Of a stretch of 64,000 nt of DNA, positions 7,097 to 15,669 are shown in pieces. Position 1 is the stretch's first letter. Every line of letters begins with the position of its first letter. Under the pieces are notes generated by a model, which ran no database searches, was not told where the DNA came from, and saw nothing but the letters and a program-made list of their open reading frames with translations. The position numbers and the translations under genes were made by a program. Origin of the DNA: an uncultured Pseudodesulfovibrio sp. (lineage in GTDB: Bacteria; Desulfobacterota; Desulfovibrionia; Desulfovibrionales; Desulfovibrionaceae); contig NZ_OY760059.1 of NCBI RefSeq assembly GCF_963662885.1, forward strand, positions 558,001 through 622,000, read 5' to 3'.

Positions 7097-8317
7097 CTAG
7101 AAAAAGGCGCTCATGACGATGTCGATCTGGGCGGCGTATTGGCTGACGGCTTCATTGAGGGTCTTTTCGGGGTCGATGCCGAGGAGGTCCCAGGCCTCTT
7201 CGTCGAGTCCGGGCATGACGTACATGCCGCCCTGGGCGATTTCCACGGCATTGGTCAGGTTGTCGGCCACATGCACGATGGCGGCTTCCAGGGGGTTGGG
7301 ATACTCCATGGGGTTGTGATGATAGTTGATCATCACGGCCAGGCTTTCAGGGAACTTCCAGGCCTCGAGCAGGGGCTTGCTGATGTCGGTGTGGCAGATT
7401 TCCATGACGGACTGTTCGGCCTCGACCAGGGGCAGGCAGTTTTCACGGGCGAAAAGCATGGCCTCGGTGGATGCGTAGGGCAGCTTTTTGAACAGGATGA
7501 GCCGGCCCACGTCGTGGAGCAGGCCGCCGATGAAGAAGCGTTCCGGGGACAGGCCGTTCTGGGTCCCGGCGAGCATGCGGGCGAAGATGCCGCAGGTGAT
7601 GGAGTGCCGCCAGAAGGACGGCATGTCCACGAGTTCGGGCGGGATGTCCTGGAAATAGTTGATGGCCGAGATGCCGAGCGCCAGGGTGGACAGTTCCTTG
7701 CCGCCCACCAGGGCCACGGCCCGGCTGATGGAGTCGATGGTCTGCGGGAAGCCGTAGAGCGGCGAGTTGACCAGTTTGAGGAGCTTTGCGGACAGGCCGA
7801 TATCGGTGCTGACCACCTTGGCGATACGGTCCGCCGAAGCGGCGTCGTCTTCGAGGACCTCTTTGATGCGGAAGAAGATGTCCGGGAAGCTGGCCAGTTC
7901 GGTCTCGTGCTCGACGATGGTTTCGGGCGTGCCCATGCCGGTGACGAAGATGTCGTCCAGGTGTTCGACGTTGGTGGCCCGGCGCTTATCGAGATCAGGC
8001 AGCTTCCAGCCTCTGACCACGGCCCGGGCCGTCAGCTCCAGGGCGATATGGAACATTTCGATGATCGCGGGATGATCCGGGTTCACGTACAGGAAGAATT
8101 CGCGCACGTAGTCTTCGATGGCCAGAAGATCGGCCTCGGTCAGGTCGGACAGGTCCGGTTCCACGTCGGCTTCATGGATGCCCAGGCGGATGAGCAGCTG
8201 GAGCTGGTTTTCCGCCAGTTCCGTGCCGCTCTTGAAGAGCAGCCTGCCGTCTTGGGCGATCAGGTCGGAGGCCAGGACTATCCCCGGTTTGAGTTCGTCT
8301 ATGCGCTTTGTGCCCAC
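7097..8317 (-). CDS. HDOD-domain signalling protein
   Basis: 406 residues from a GTG preceded by GGAGG. Residues 1-150 are an uncharacterised N-terminal region. An HDOD domain follows at about 165-370: VVSTDIGLSAKLLKLVNSPLYG, SISRAVALVGGKELSTLALG and GGLLHDVGRLILFK. HDOD domains are non-catalytic HD relatives that act as regulatory scaffolds in motility and second-messenger control. The GTG lies 3 bases after the CheR stop, so the two are co-transcribed and likely coupled. Confidence 0.88.
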   Translation of the reverse strand: MGTKRIDELKPGIVLASDLIAQDGRLLFKSGTELAENQLQLLIRLGIHEADVEPDLSDLTEADLLAIEDYVREFFLYVNPDHPAIIEMFHIALELTARAVVRGWKLPDLDKRRATNVEHLDDIFVTGMGTPETIVEHETELASFPDIFFRIKEVLEDDAASADRIAKVVSTDIGLSAKLLKLVNSPLYGFPQTIDSISRAVALVGGKELSTLALGISAINYFQDIPPELVDMPSFWRHSITCGIFARMLAGTQNGLSPERFFIGGLLHDVGRLILFKKLPYASTEAMLFARENCLPLVEAEQSVMEICHTDISKPLLEAWKFPESLAVMINYHHNPMEYPNPLEAAIVHVADNLTNAVEIAQGGMYVMPGLDEEAWDLLGIDPEKTLNEAVSQYAAQIDIVMSAFF

Positions 8318-8320
8318 GGC

Positions 8321-9193
8321 CTACTCCTCCTTCTTGTACGCGATGGCGCCCGCGTTGTGGACCGGCTTGAACGACTGGGAAATCTTGTGCAGGGACTCCG
8401 AGTGCCCGACCAGAAGATAACCGCCGGGCAGCAGGTTGTCATAGAAGGCCTGCACCACTTTTCGCTTCATGGCGTCGTCGAAATAGATGATCACGTTGCG
8501 GCAGAATACTATGTGCGACCTAGGGATCCGCTTGACGGCAATGGGGTCGTTCAGGTTCATGGGCATGAACCTGACCAACTTGCGGATGCGCTGATCAAGC
8601 TCCCAGCCACCCGCGACCTCCTTGAAATACCGTTTGCGGATGTCGTCCGGGGTGGTCTTGAAGGCGTAGTCTGTATAAATCCCGGCCTGTGCGCGGGCGA
8701 TCATCTCTTCGGACAGATCCACGGCGGTGATATTGATCCGCCAGCGGGCGATTTCGGCCTTGAGGGTTTCGAGCAGGAGGAAGACCAGGGTGTAGGGCTC
8801 TTCGCCGGACGAACACCCGGCTGACCAGATGTTCAGTTCGAGCCTGCCTGCCTTGCGCTGGCGGTCGAGGACCTCGGTGAGCAGGTTGTCGCGGAAGGAA
8901 TCGAGCTGTTTGATGTCCCTGCAGAAGCTGGTCTCGTTGGTGGTGACCATCTCGAAAAGTTGCTTGAGCTCCTGCCCCCGATCCACCTTGAGGAACTTGA
9001 GGTAGTCGGTAAAGCTGGTCAACCCGAGTTCTCCCAACCGCCGGGAGAACCGGCTCTCGAAAAGGTACTTGCGCTTTTCGTCCACGAAGATGCCGCACTT
9101 GTCGTAGATGTAATCGCGCAGCTGGATGAATTCCTCATCCGTTATCTTGATGCCTTTTCGCAAGGCTGTGGATTTGCTGAACAACGAGCTCAT
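8321..9193 (-). CDS. cheR: CheR-type chemoreceptor glutamate methyltransferase
   Basis: 290 residues. The N-terminal CheR helical domain (FIQLRDYIYDKCGIFVDEKRKYLFESR) is followed by a SAM-dependent methyltransferase domain with NIWSAGCSSGEEPYTL (SAM-binding GEEPY motif), ITAVDLSEEMIARA and IVFCRNVIIYFD. It methylates glutamates of MCPs using SAM. The start at MSSLFSK is chosen because AAAGGA lies upstream; the reading from 9229 is less likely. The partner is an HDOD gene rather than cheB/cheW. Confidence 0.93.
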   Translation of the reverse strand: MSSLFSKSTALRKGIKITDEEFIQLRDYIYDKCGIFVDEKRKYLFESRFSRRLGELGLTSFTDYLKFLKVDRGQELKQLFEMVTTNETSFCRDIKQLDSFRDNLLTEVLDRQRKAGRLELNIWSAGCSSGEEPYTLVFLLLETLKAEIARWRINITAVDLSEEMIARAQAGIYTDYAFKTTPDDIRKRYFKEVAGGWELDQRIRKLVRFMPMNLNDPIAVKRIPRSHIVFCRNVIIYFDDAMKRKVVQAFYDNLLPGGYLLVGHSESLHKISQSFKPVHNAGAIAYKKEE

Positions 9194-9298
9194 CGAGTGC
9201 GATCCTTTCTGAAATTCCGTCCGTTTCACTCCTCTTGTAGTTACTGCAACTTCATTGTTGCAGACTAGTATTTATTGATAAAAATAATGAGGGAAGGC

Positions 9299-10384
9299 TT
9301 ACTCCGCGTCGTAGCTCAGGACTGTTTCCTCGCCGTTCAAGGCCCTGTGGGCGCCTTGGGCGAGTGCGGCCATCTCCACCTCGCCGGGGACAACCTCCAC
9401 CGGGCCGAGGAATGTGATCTGCCGGGTTATCTCCTCCACCAGGGCCGCGCTTCGGGAGAGACCGCCGGTGAGGACCACGGCTGCCAGGTTGAGGCCGCCA
9501 TCCGCATCGGTCAGGGCCGGGGCCATGGACACGATATGGCGGGCGATGCCGTAGGCCATGGCCCGGAAAACCAGTCCCGCGTGTTCGTCGCCGTGGTCCA
9601 TGCGGGCCAGGACCAGCCGGGGATCGTTGGTGCCCAGGTGGGCAACCAGGCCGCCCCCGCTCAGGATGGTCCTGCGCAGCTCGGCGTAGTCGCGCTCACC
9701 GCTGTGGACCATGTCCAGGATAGGCACCAAAGGCAGGCTGCCTGTGCGTTCCGGGGTGAACGGGCCTTCGCCGTCCAGGGCGTTGATGACATCCACCACA
9801 CGGCCCTGGCGGTGCGCGCCGATGGAGACTCCCCCGCCCATGTGGCAGACGATGAAATTCGAGCGGACGTACTCCACGCCAAGCCGTTCCGAGGCTATGC
9901 GGGCCACGCCGCGCTGGTTCAGGGCGTGGAAGATGGACCTTCGGGTCAGGCCGGGCAGTCCGGTGAGCCGCGCCTTATCCATCATCTCGTCCGTGACCAC
10001 CGGGTCCACCACATAGGCGGGTACCTTCCAATGCCGGGCCAGGGGCAGGGCCAGGATACCACCCAGGTTGCAGGCGTGCTCACCGTACCGAGCGGATTGC
10101 AGGTCGGCGACCATCTCGTCGGACACTTCGTAAACGCCGCCTTCCAGCGGACGCAGCAGGCCGCCTCGCGCGACCACGGCCCGGATGTGTTTCACGTCCA
10201 CGCCGGTTTTGGCCAGGAACTCCGCCACCAGGCGCATTCGGTAGTCGAATTGGTCGGCCACACGCTTGAATCCGACCATTTCCTCGCGGGAGTGCTGGAG
10301 TTCCTCGGCGGCCAGGGTCTCGTCTCCCTTGTACAGGGCGACTTTCGTGGAGGTGGAGCCGGGGTTGATGACCAGTATGCTCAC
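9299..10384 (-). CDS. buk: Butyrate kinase / branched-chain acyl kinase
   Basis: 361 residues. ASKHA-fold acyl kinase beginning ILVINPGSTSTKVALYKG, with FIVCHMGGGVSIGAH, PFTPERTGSLPLVPILD and VVLTGGLSRS. It converts acyl phosphate plus ADP to carboxylate plus ATP. The start is a GTG with GGGAGG upstream that overlaps the ptb stop by 4 bases (GTGA), giving translational coupling. With ptb it yields substrate-level ATP from butyryl- or isobutyryl-CoA-type substrates. Confidence 0.93.
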   Translation of the reverse strand: MSILVINPGSTSTKVALYKGDETLAAEELQHSREEMVGFKRVADQFDYRMRLVAEFLAKTGVDVKHIRAVVARGGLLRPLEGGVYEVSDEMVADLQSARYGEHACNLGGILALPLARHWKVPAYVVDPVVTDEMMDKARLTGLPGLTRRSIFHALNQRGVARIASERLGVEYVRSNFIVCHMGGGVSIGAHRQGRVVDVINALDGEGPFTPERTGSLPLVPILDMVHSGERDYAELRRTILSGGGLVAHLGTNDPRLVLARMDHGDEHAGLVFRAMAYGIARHIVSMAPALTDADGGLNLAAVVLTGGLSRSAALVEEITRQITFLGPVEVVPGEVEMAALAQGAHRALNGEETVLSYDAE

Positions 10385-11325
10385 GACTGGTTCCTCCCTG
10401 CCAGGACCGAGGCCAGGGCGATGGAGTGGAATTTGGACGCGTCGGAATCGCCGCGGGACGGGACCACCACCGGGACCCGGCTGCCCACGACCACGGCGGC
10501 CATGATGCAGCCGCACAGGGTGGACAGGGACTTGTACAGGACGTTGCCCGCCTCGATGTTCGGGGTGACCAGGATGTCGGCGTTGCCGGCCACCGGGTTG
10601 TCGAAACGCTTGGTCGCGGCGACCTTGCGGGATACGGCAAGGTCCAGCGAAAGCGGGCCGAGGACCTGGGCGTCGCCGAACTGTCCCTGGCGGGCCATCT
10701 TGGTCAGGATGTCGCCGTCCAGAGTGGCGGGCATGGCCGGGTAGTTGATCTTTTCCGTGGCGGCCAGCACGGCGCACTTGGGGGCCTTCATGCCGAGCGC
10801 CCGGGCCACTTCCAGCGCGTTCTTGAGAATCTCGACCTTGCGCTGCAGGGTGGGCGCGATGTTTACGCCGGGGTCGGTCATGAGCATCAACCGGCCGTCC
10901 ACCGGGGACTCGTAGACCGCAACATGGCTCAGTATGCGCCCGCCGTGCGGCACGCCGGTCTCCTTGTTGAGCACCGCCTTGAGCAGGGTGGCCGTGGGCA
11001 CCAGCCCCTTCATGATCAGTTGGGCCTCGCCTTCGCGAAACAGGCGGACCGCCTCGAACACGGCGCCGTCATCGTCGGTGACGTGCACCTGCCGAAACGG
11101 CGAGATGTCCAGGCCCCGCTTATCCGCGATGCGTTTGGTCTCCTCCATGTCGCCGATGAGAATGGGCTCGGCCACGCCGCGTTCAAACGCCTCGATACCG
11201 GCCCGGAGCACGAATCCCTCGGCGGACCGGGCAATGGCCACCTTGGGCATGGTTCCGCGTTCGCCGTAATCCAGGGCGGCCTGCACCAATTCGTTCAGAT
11301 TTGTAATGGGAGGGAAGTCGGACAC
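10381..11325 (-). CDS. ptb: Phosphate butyryltransferase (phosphate acyltransferase)
   Basis: 314 residues. Phosphate acetyl/butyryltransferase fold: LIMKGLVPTATLLKAVLNKETG, MLMTDPGVNIAPTLQRK, ILVTPNIEAGNVLYKSL. It swaps CoA for phosphate on short or branched acyl-CoA. The start is a GTG directly abutting the TAA of the ACT-domain gene. The chain length preferred cannot be read from sequence, but pairing with Buk rather than AckA argues for a C4-C5 substrate. Confidence 0.92.
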   Translation of the reverse strand: MSDFPPITNLNELVQAALDYGERGTMPKVAIARSAEGFVLRAGIEAFERGVAEPILIGDMEETKRIADKRGLDISPFRQVHVTDDDGAVFEAVRLFREGEAQLIMKGLVPTATLLKAVLNKETGVPHGGRILSHVAVYESPVDGRLMLMTDPGVNIAPTLQRKVEILKNALEVARALGMKAPKCAVLAATEKINYPAMPATLDGDILTKMARQGQFGDAQVLGPLSLDLAVSRKVAATKRFDNPVAGNADILVTPNIEAGNVLYKSLSTLCGCIMAAVVVGSRVPVVVPSRGDSDASKFHSIALASVLAGRNQS

Positions 11326-11805
11326 TTACTCATCTCCGCGCTTGAGCGCGATCATTCCGGACCGGCACATGGACTTGATCCCGTAGGGCACGAGCATCTT
11401 GATCAGCCCGTCCACGCGTTCCTGGTCCCCGGACAGCTCCACGGTGACCGTTTCCCTGCCCATGCCGACCACGTTGGCCCGAAAGACCTCGAAGACCTGC
11501 ATCAGCTGGCTGGTCTGCATCGGGTCCATGGCCACCTTGATCATGACCAGCTCACGGTCCACGAAATCCTTGCGCGACAAGTCATCCAGCTGGATGACCG
11601 CGTCCAGGGACCCAAGGTACCGGCCGACCTTGTCGATGGCTTCGTCATCGCCGTCCACGCACAACACGATACGGGACACTTGCGGGTTTTCGGTTTCTCC
11701 GGCGGCCAGGGAGAGGATGTTGGCGTCGTATTTGCTGCATTCCCGGGCCATCATGGCCAGGACACCGGGTTCGTTGCGGCACAGTGCGGACAGGGTGCGT
11801 TTCAA
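11326..11805 (-). CDS. ilvN: Acetolactate synthase small subunit-like ACT protein
   Basis: 159 residues, about IlvH length. It opens MKRTLSALCRNEPGVLAMMA, a typical ACT domain, and continues with the IlvH-type C-terminal half (FVDRELVMIKVAMDP, SGDQERVDGLIKMLVPYG). TTG start with AGGAG at 7-base spacing. No large subunit (IlvB) is nearby. Instead ptb and buk follow without a gap, so the protein may sense branched-chain amino acids to control 2-oxoacid-derived acyl-CoA disposal. That role is inference. Confidence 0.82.
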   Translation of the reverse strand: MKRTLSALCRNEPGVLAMMARECSKYDANILSLAAGETENPQVSRIVLCVDGDDEAIDKVGRYLGSLDAVIQLDDLSRKDFVDRELVMIKVAMDPMQTSQLMQVFEVFRANVVGMGRETVTVELSGDQERVDGLIKMLVPYGIKSMCRSGMIALKRGDE

Positions 11806-11939
11806 GGGAAATCTCCTCGTTGCGGTTGGCGTGCGCGGGTTTCAGCGCCAAAACACAATACCCGATCCCCGGTTCAATGCCAATCCCGGCATGTTGTACC
11901 CATTCATTGCGCTTTGAACTGGCGACAATCCGCCCGGCC

Positions 11940-13382
11940 ATGTATAGTGCCCGTATTGTGATTCATTATCTCCGCGAAAAACGCTGGTTTTTCTTCACCC
12001 TGGTCATCCAGGCCGCCATGTTGCTCCTGCCCGCGCCCGAGGGCGTCAGCCAGGAGGGCTGGCGCGTGCTGGTCATGACCGTGGGCGCGACCATCCTGTT
12101 CATCACCGAGCCCATCCCCCTGCCCGCAGTGGCCCTGCTGATCATCCTCGGCCAGGTCTTCCTGCTCGGTCTGGATTCGTCCCTGGTGGCCAAGTCCCTG
12201 ATGAAGGATTCGGTCCTGTTCATCATGGGCTCGCTCATGCTCGCCGTGGCGCTGGTCAAACAGAATCTCGACAAGCGGCTGGCGCTGTTGATCATCAAGG
12301 TCACCGGCTCGTCCACCTATGCCATCGCCTTCGGCATTTCCGTCTTCTCCGGCCTGCTCGCCTCGTTCATCGGCGAGCATACCGTGGCCGCCATGATGCT
12401 GCCTGTGGCCCTGTCCCTGATCCAGCTGTCCACCGACGACCCCAAGCAGCAGCGGGCCCTGGCCGTGCTTTTTCTCTTTTCCATCTCCTATGCCTGCGCC
12501 ATGGCCGGTATCGGCACCCCCTCGGGCGGTGCGCGCAACGCGATCATGATCGACTACCTGCGCGACTTTTTCTATGCCTCGGACGATCCGGCCACCTACA
12601 GCTATTCCGTCTCCTACCTGCACTGGATGATCTACGCCTATCCCATCTTCCTCATCCAGTTGCCGCTCATGCATTTCATCCTGCGCCACACCTTCAAAAC
12701 GGACATGCGCGATCTCGGTCCGGCCGTGGCCAAACTCAAGGAACAGGTGGGCAGCGAAGGGGCTCTGACCGGCCGCCACTACGTGGCCATTTTTCTGTTT
12801 CTCCTGACCCTGGCGGGCTGGGTCGGCTTTTCCTCGAAGTTCGGCATGGGTACGATCGCCATCCTCGGCGCGGTCCTGTTTCTGGTCACCGGTCTTGTCC
12901 GTTGGCAGGACCTCAATTCCGGCGTCAACTGGGGCGTTGTCCTGTTGTATGCCGCCGCCATTTCGCTGGGCGTGCAGATGCGCGACACCGGAGCGGCGGC
13001 CTGGGTGGCCGGCATGTTCATGGACGGGCTTGCCCCGTTCGGCCTGGACTCCGGCCTCGGCCTGCTCGCCGCGGTCATGCTTCTGACCACCTTTATTACC
13101 AACACCATGAGTAACGGCGCGGCCGTGGCCGTGCTCGGCCCCATCGTCCTGGCCATCGCCGTGGGCACCGAATCCAACCCTCTGGCCGTGGGCATGGTCA
13201 CCGCCATCTCCAGCGCATTCGCCTACTTCACGGTCATCGGCACTCCGGCCTCCACCATCGTCTACTCCTCCGGCTATCTGCGCCCCTCGGATTTCATGAA
13301 AGTGGGGTGGCGCATTGCCCTCATGTCCTTTATCGTGTTGCTGACGGCATCCAAACTGTATTGGCCCCTGATCGGCCTCTAA
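11940..13382 (+). CDS. DASS/SLC13-family anion (dicarboxylate) transporter
   Basis: 480 residues with 11-13 hydrophobic segments. Family blocks include ITEPIPLPAVALLIILGQ, FIGEHTVAAMMLPVALSL, GIGTPSGGARNAIMIDYL, MSNGAAVAVLGPIVLAIA and TVIGTPASTIVYSSGY (the two SNT-like hairpin motifs). It probably couples sodium to uptake of di- or tricarboxylates or sulfate. The start is uncertain: the ATG at 11940 lacks a Shine-Dalgarno and TATAGT at 11943-11948 looks like a -10, so a GTG at 11958 is the alternative. A universal stress protein follows 10 bases later. Confidence 0.88.
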   Translation: MYSARIVIHYLREKRWFFFTLVIQAAMLLLPAPEGVSQEGWRVLVMTVGATILFITEPIPLPAVALLIILGQVFLLGLDSSLVAKSLMKDSVLFIMGSLMLAVALVKQNLDKRLALLIIKVTGSSTYAIAFGISVFSGLLASFIGEHTVAAMMLPVALSLIQLSTDDPKQQRALAVLFLFSISYACAMAGIGTPSGGARNAIMIDYLRDFFYASDDPATYSYSVSYLHWMIYAYPIFLIQLPLMHFILRHTFKTDMRDLGPAVAKLKEQVGSEGALTGRHYVAIFLFLLTLAGWVGFSSKFGMGTIAILGAVLFLVTGLVRWQDLNSGVNWGVVLLYAAAISLGVQMRDTGAAAWVAGMFMDGLAPFGLDSGLGLLAAVMLLTTFITNTMSNGAAVAVLGPIVLAIAVGTESNPLAVGMVTAISSAFAYFTVIGTPASTIVYSSGYLRPSDFMKVGWRIALMSFIVLLTASKLYWPLIGL

Positions 13383-13392
13383 GGAGTGGTCC

Positions 13393-14331
13393 ATGACCCC
13401 GGACGACAAGCTCAACCTGCGAATCCTCATCTGCATCGGCGGCGGCCCAGAAGCCTACGCCAGCCTGAGATACGCCGTCCGTCTGTCCAAGACCACCTGC
13501 GCGGACATCGCCCTGCTCTATGTCCGGCCCCTGGACAGCGGGCTCAATTCCGGCGGCATGGAAGTGCGCGTGGCCCGGCAGAATGTTCTGGATTGGGGGC
13601 TCGAACTGCCGGGGTTGCGCCAGCTCAAGGCCGCCCGCGACATTCTTGTGGAGCTGGGGGAGATAGAACCCGGCGAGCACCGGGAATGGAAGCACAGTGA
13701 GATCAAGGGCGACCCTGCCGGTGAATACGTCCGCGATTACGAAAATCCCTGCGGCGGCATCGTCTCGTTGCGGTTGCGAACCGCCTCGGACGTGACCTCC
13801 GCGGTGTCGGACGAGGCCAAACGGTTCAAGGCCGACGTGGTCATTGTCGGCGCCTCTCCGGAACCCATGACCGGCCTGCGGAAGCTTTTCTCCCCCAAAC
13901 CCCTGGCCCTCAAGATCGCCGCCCATGCGCATTGCTCGGTTATCGTCGCCAGGCACCTGGAACACGGGCGCAACCATCTGGTCTGCGTTCAGGATACCGA
14001 CCAGTCCCGGGCCATGCTCCCGGTCGTCAGCCGGTACTTCCAGTCCTGCCAGTACCCTCTATCCATCCTGTCCGTTGCGCCCACCGAAGCGGATTTGCCC
14101 TCGGCCCAAAAAGCCGCTCAGGAAGCGGCCGAGATCCTCACCGAACTGGGCACGACTCCCGCTGAAATCCTCGTCGAGGTCGGCGACCCCGTGGAAACCA
14201 TCATCACCATCGGGTACGACTTCTCCCTCATTCTCGCCTCCGAGTCCGTCAAACCCTGGTTCGCCAAAGGGTTCAGCGTGTCCCACGAGGTGGCCGAGAA
14301 CGCCAGAAACTCCGTCATGATCGTCAAATAG
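13393..14331 (+). CDS. Tandem universal stress protein (UspA x2)
   Basis: 312 residues carrying two UspA-like repeats: about 12-180 (ILICIGGGPEAYASLRYAV ... VVIVGASPEPM) and about 190-312 (HLVCVQDTDQSRAMLPVVS ... AENARNSVMIVK). The first repeat is enlarged by an insertion between residues 50 and 115. The G-2x-G-9x-G ATP loop is incomplete in both. It is in the same operon as the SLC13-type transporter, suggesting a regulatory partner, as seen for other Usp-transporter pairs. Confidence 0.83.
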   Translation: MTPDDKLNLRILICIGGGPEAYASLRYAVRLSKTTCADIALLYVRPLDSGLNSGGMEVRVARQNVLDWGLELPGLRQLKAARDILVELGEIEPGEHREWKHSEIKGDPAGEYVRDYENPCGGIVSLRLRTASDVTSAVSDEAKRFKADVVIVGASPEPMTGLRKLFSPKPLALKIAAHAHCSVIVARHLEHGRNHLVCVQDTDQSRAMLPVVSRYFQSCQYPLSILSVAPTEADLPSAQKAAQEAAEILTELGTTPAEILVEVGDPVETIITIGYDFSLILASESVKPWFAKGFSVSHEVAENARNSVMIVK

Positions 14332-14364
14332 GGCGGGAAGAACTTCCCTCTTATCGCCAGGGGC

Positions 14365-15669
14365 TTAGGCCTTTTTATAGGCGGGCAGGGTGAAGATGAA
14401 CTTGCTGCCGTGTCCGGGTTTGCTTTCGGCCCAGATGTTGCCGCCGTGTTCATGGACGATGTGTTTGCAGATGGTCAGGCCAAGACCGGTTCCGGCCGGG
14501 CGGTTGGACAGGTGTTCCCCGGCCTGGGTGAACTCCTCGAAGATGGACTCGAGCAGTTCGGGCTGGATGCCGATGCCGGTGTCGGCCACGCTGATGCGCA
14601 CGGTGTCGTCCACGGTGCGGGCGGAGCAGGTGATGGTCCCCTTGGAAGTGAACTTCACGGCGTTGGAGAAGAGGTTGACCATGACCTGCATGAGCCGGTC
14701 CATGTCACCCTGGACCATGGGCAGATGGGACTCGATGTTCAGTTCCAGGGTCAGGTTGTTGTCATCGAACAGGGAGGAGGTGACCTCCACGGTCTTCGTG
14801 ATGAATTCTTCCGGGTGGAGAGGCGTCATGGCGTATTCGACGCGGTTGGCCTCCATCTTGGCCAGATCGAGGACGTCGTTGATCAGCGAGGTGAGCCGCT
14901 GCCCTTCCCCGGCGATGATTTCGAGGTTCTTGCGAACCACCTCCATTTCCTTTCTCAGATTGTCGTCCGCAATGCGATCCAGGGCCGGGAACAGGGAATT
15001 CATGAGCTTCTTGCGGGTGACCTTGGCGAAACCGAGCACCGCGGTCAGCGGGGTGCGCAGTTCGTGGGACACGGTGGACAGGAATTCGGACTTGGCCTGA
15101 TTGGCCCGATCCAGTTCCTTGGTCCGTTCGCGCACGCGGATTTCCAGCTGGTCATGGCTGCGCTTGAGGGCGCGTTCCGTGCGTTTGCGTTCGCTGATGT
15201 CGCGGGCCACGATAATGGCCTGCCGCTTGTCCTGGAAGGAGACCAGGCTGAGGGTCAGGTCCACCGGGACCGGAGGCTGGCCCACGCAGGTGGGGCAGGA
15301 GAACTCGGTCTCCAGGCGCACGGTCTTGGTCTCGTTGTGAAAGAGGTTGTTGGCGTGGCGGCGGATGTGCGGAGGCAGTATCTCCTTGAAGCTCATCCCC
15401 TGGAGCTGCTCCGGTCCGCAACCGAGCAGGGCTGCGGACGCGCCGGAGATGTCCAGGATGACGCCGCTGTCCGCGTCGACCACGAAGATGGCGTCGTTGA
15501 CCCTGTCGAGCAGGGCGCGGAAATGTTCGAGTTCATCCAGCCGGCTTTTCAGTTCCGGATAGTAACTTTTGCTGATGGAACGCTTGCCCAGCCCGATGAG
15601 CTTTTCACGCTCGGTGGTCTGGCCGGGTTCGGGGTCAGCAGCTGGCTTTGAAGATCTGGATGAGTTCAT
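14365..15669 (-). CDS. PAS sensor histidine kinase (cytoplasmic)
   Basis: 434 residues. Order: PAS at about 50-170 (DRVNDAIFVVDADSGVILDI, with a C-P-T-C insertion in FSCPTCVGQ), coiled coil, HisKA with the phospho-acceptor in STVSHELRTPLTAVLG, and HATPase (NLFSNAVKF; VADTGIGIQPELLESIF; GTGLGLTICKHI). No membrane segment is seen, so it is soluble. No receiver partner is adjacent. The ATG at 15669 overlaps the end of the alcohol dehydrogenase gene by 35 bases with no clear Shine-Dalgarno, so the start is uncertain and coupling to upstream translation is likely. Confidence 0.88.
   Translation of the reverse strand: MNSSRSSKPAADPEPGQTTEREKLIGLGKRSISKSYYPELKSRLDELEHFRALLDRVNDAIFVVDADSGVILDISGASAALLGCGPEQLQGMSFKEILPPHIRRHANNLFHNETKTVRLETEFSCPTCVGQPPVPVDLTLSLVSFQDKRQAIIVARDISERKRTERALKRSHDQLEIRVRERTKELDRANQAKSEFLSTVSHELRTPLTAVLGFAKVTRKKLMNSLFPALDRIADDNLRKEMEVVRKNLEIIAGEGQRLTSLINDVLDLAKMEANRVEYAMTPLHPEEFITKTVEVTSSLFDDNNLTLELNIESHLPMVQGDMDRLMQVMVNLFSNAVKFTSKGTITCSARTVDDTVRISVADTGIGIQPELLESIFEEFTQAGEHLSNRPAGTGLGLTICKHIVHEHGGNIWAESKPGHGSKFIFTLPAYKKA

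Noticed and set aside
7013..8824. 603-residue plus-strand open frame
   Set aside because: Antisense to the HDOD and CheR genes. It is a composition shadow of high-GC coding sequence: His-, Gly- and Gln-rich, without domains.
9275..11961. Long plus-strand open frames (9275-10744 and 10426-11961)
   Set aside because: Antisense to buk, ptb and the IlvN-like gene, with no recognisable protein features.
11904..13436. 510-residue minus-strand open frame
   Set aside because: Shadow of the SLC13-type transporter; composed of His/Gln/Gly runs.
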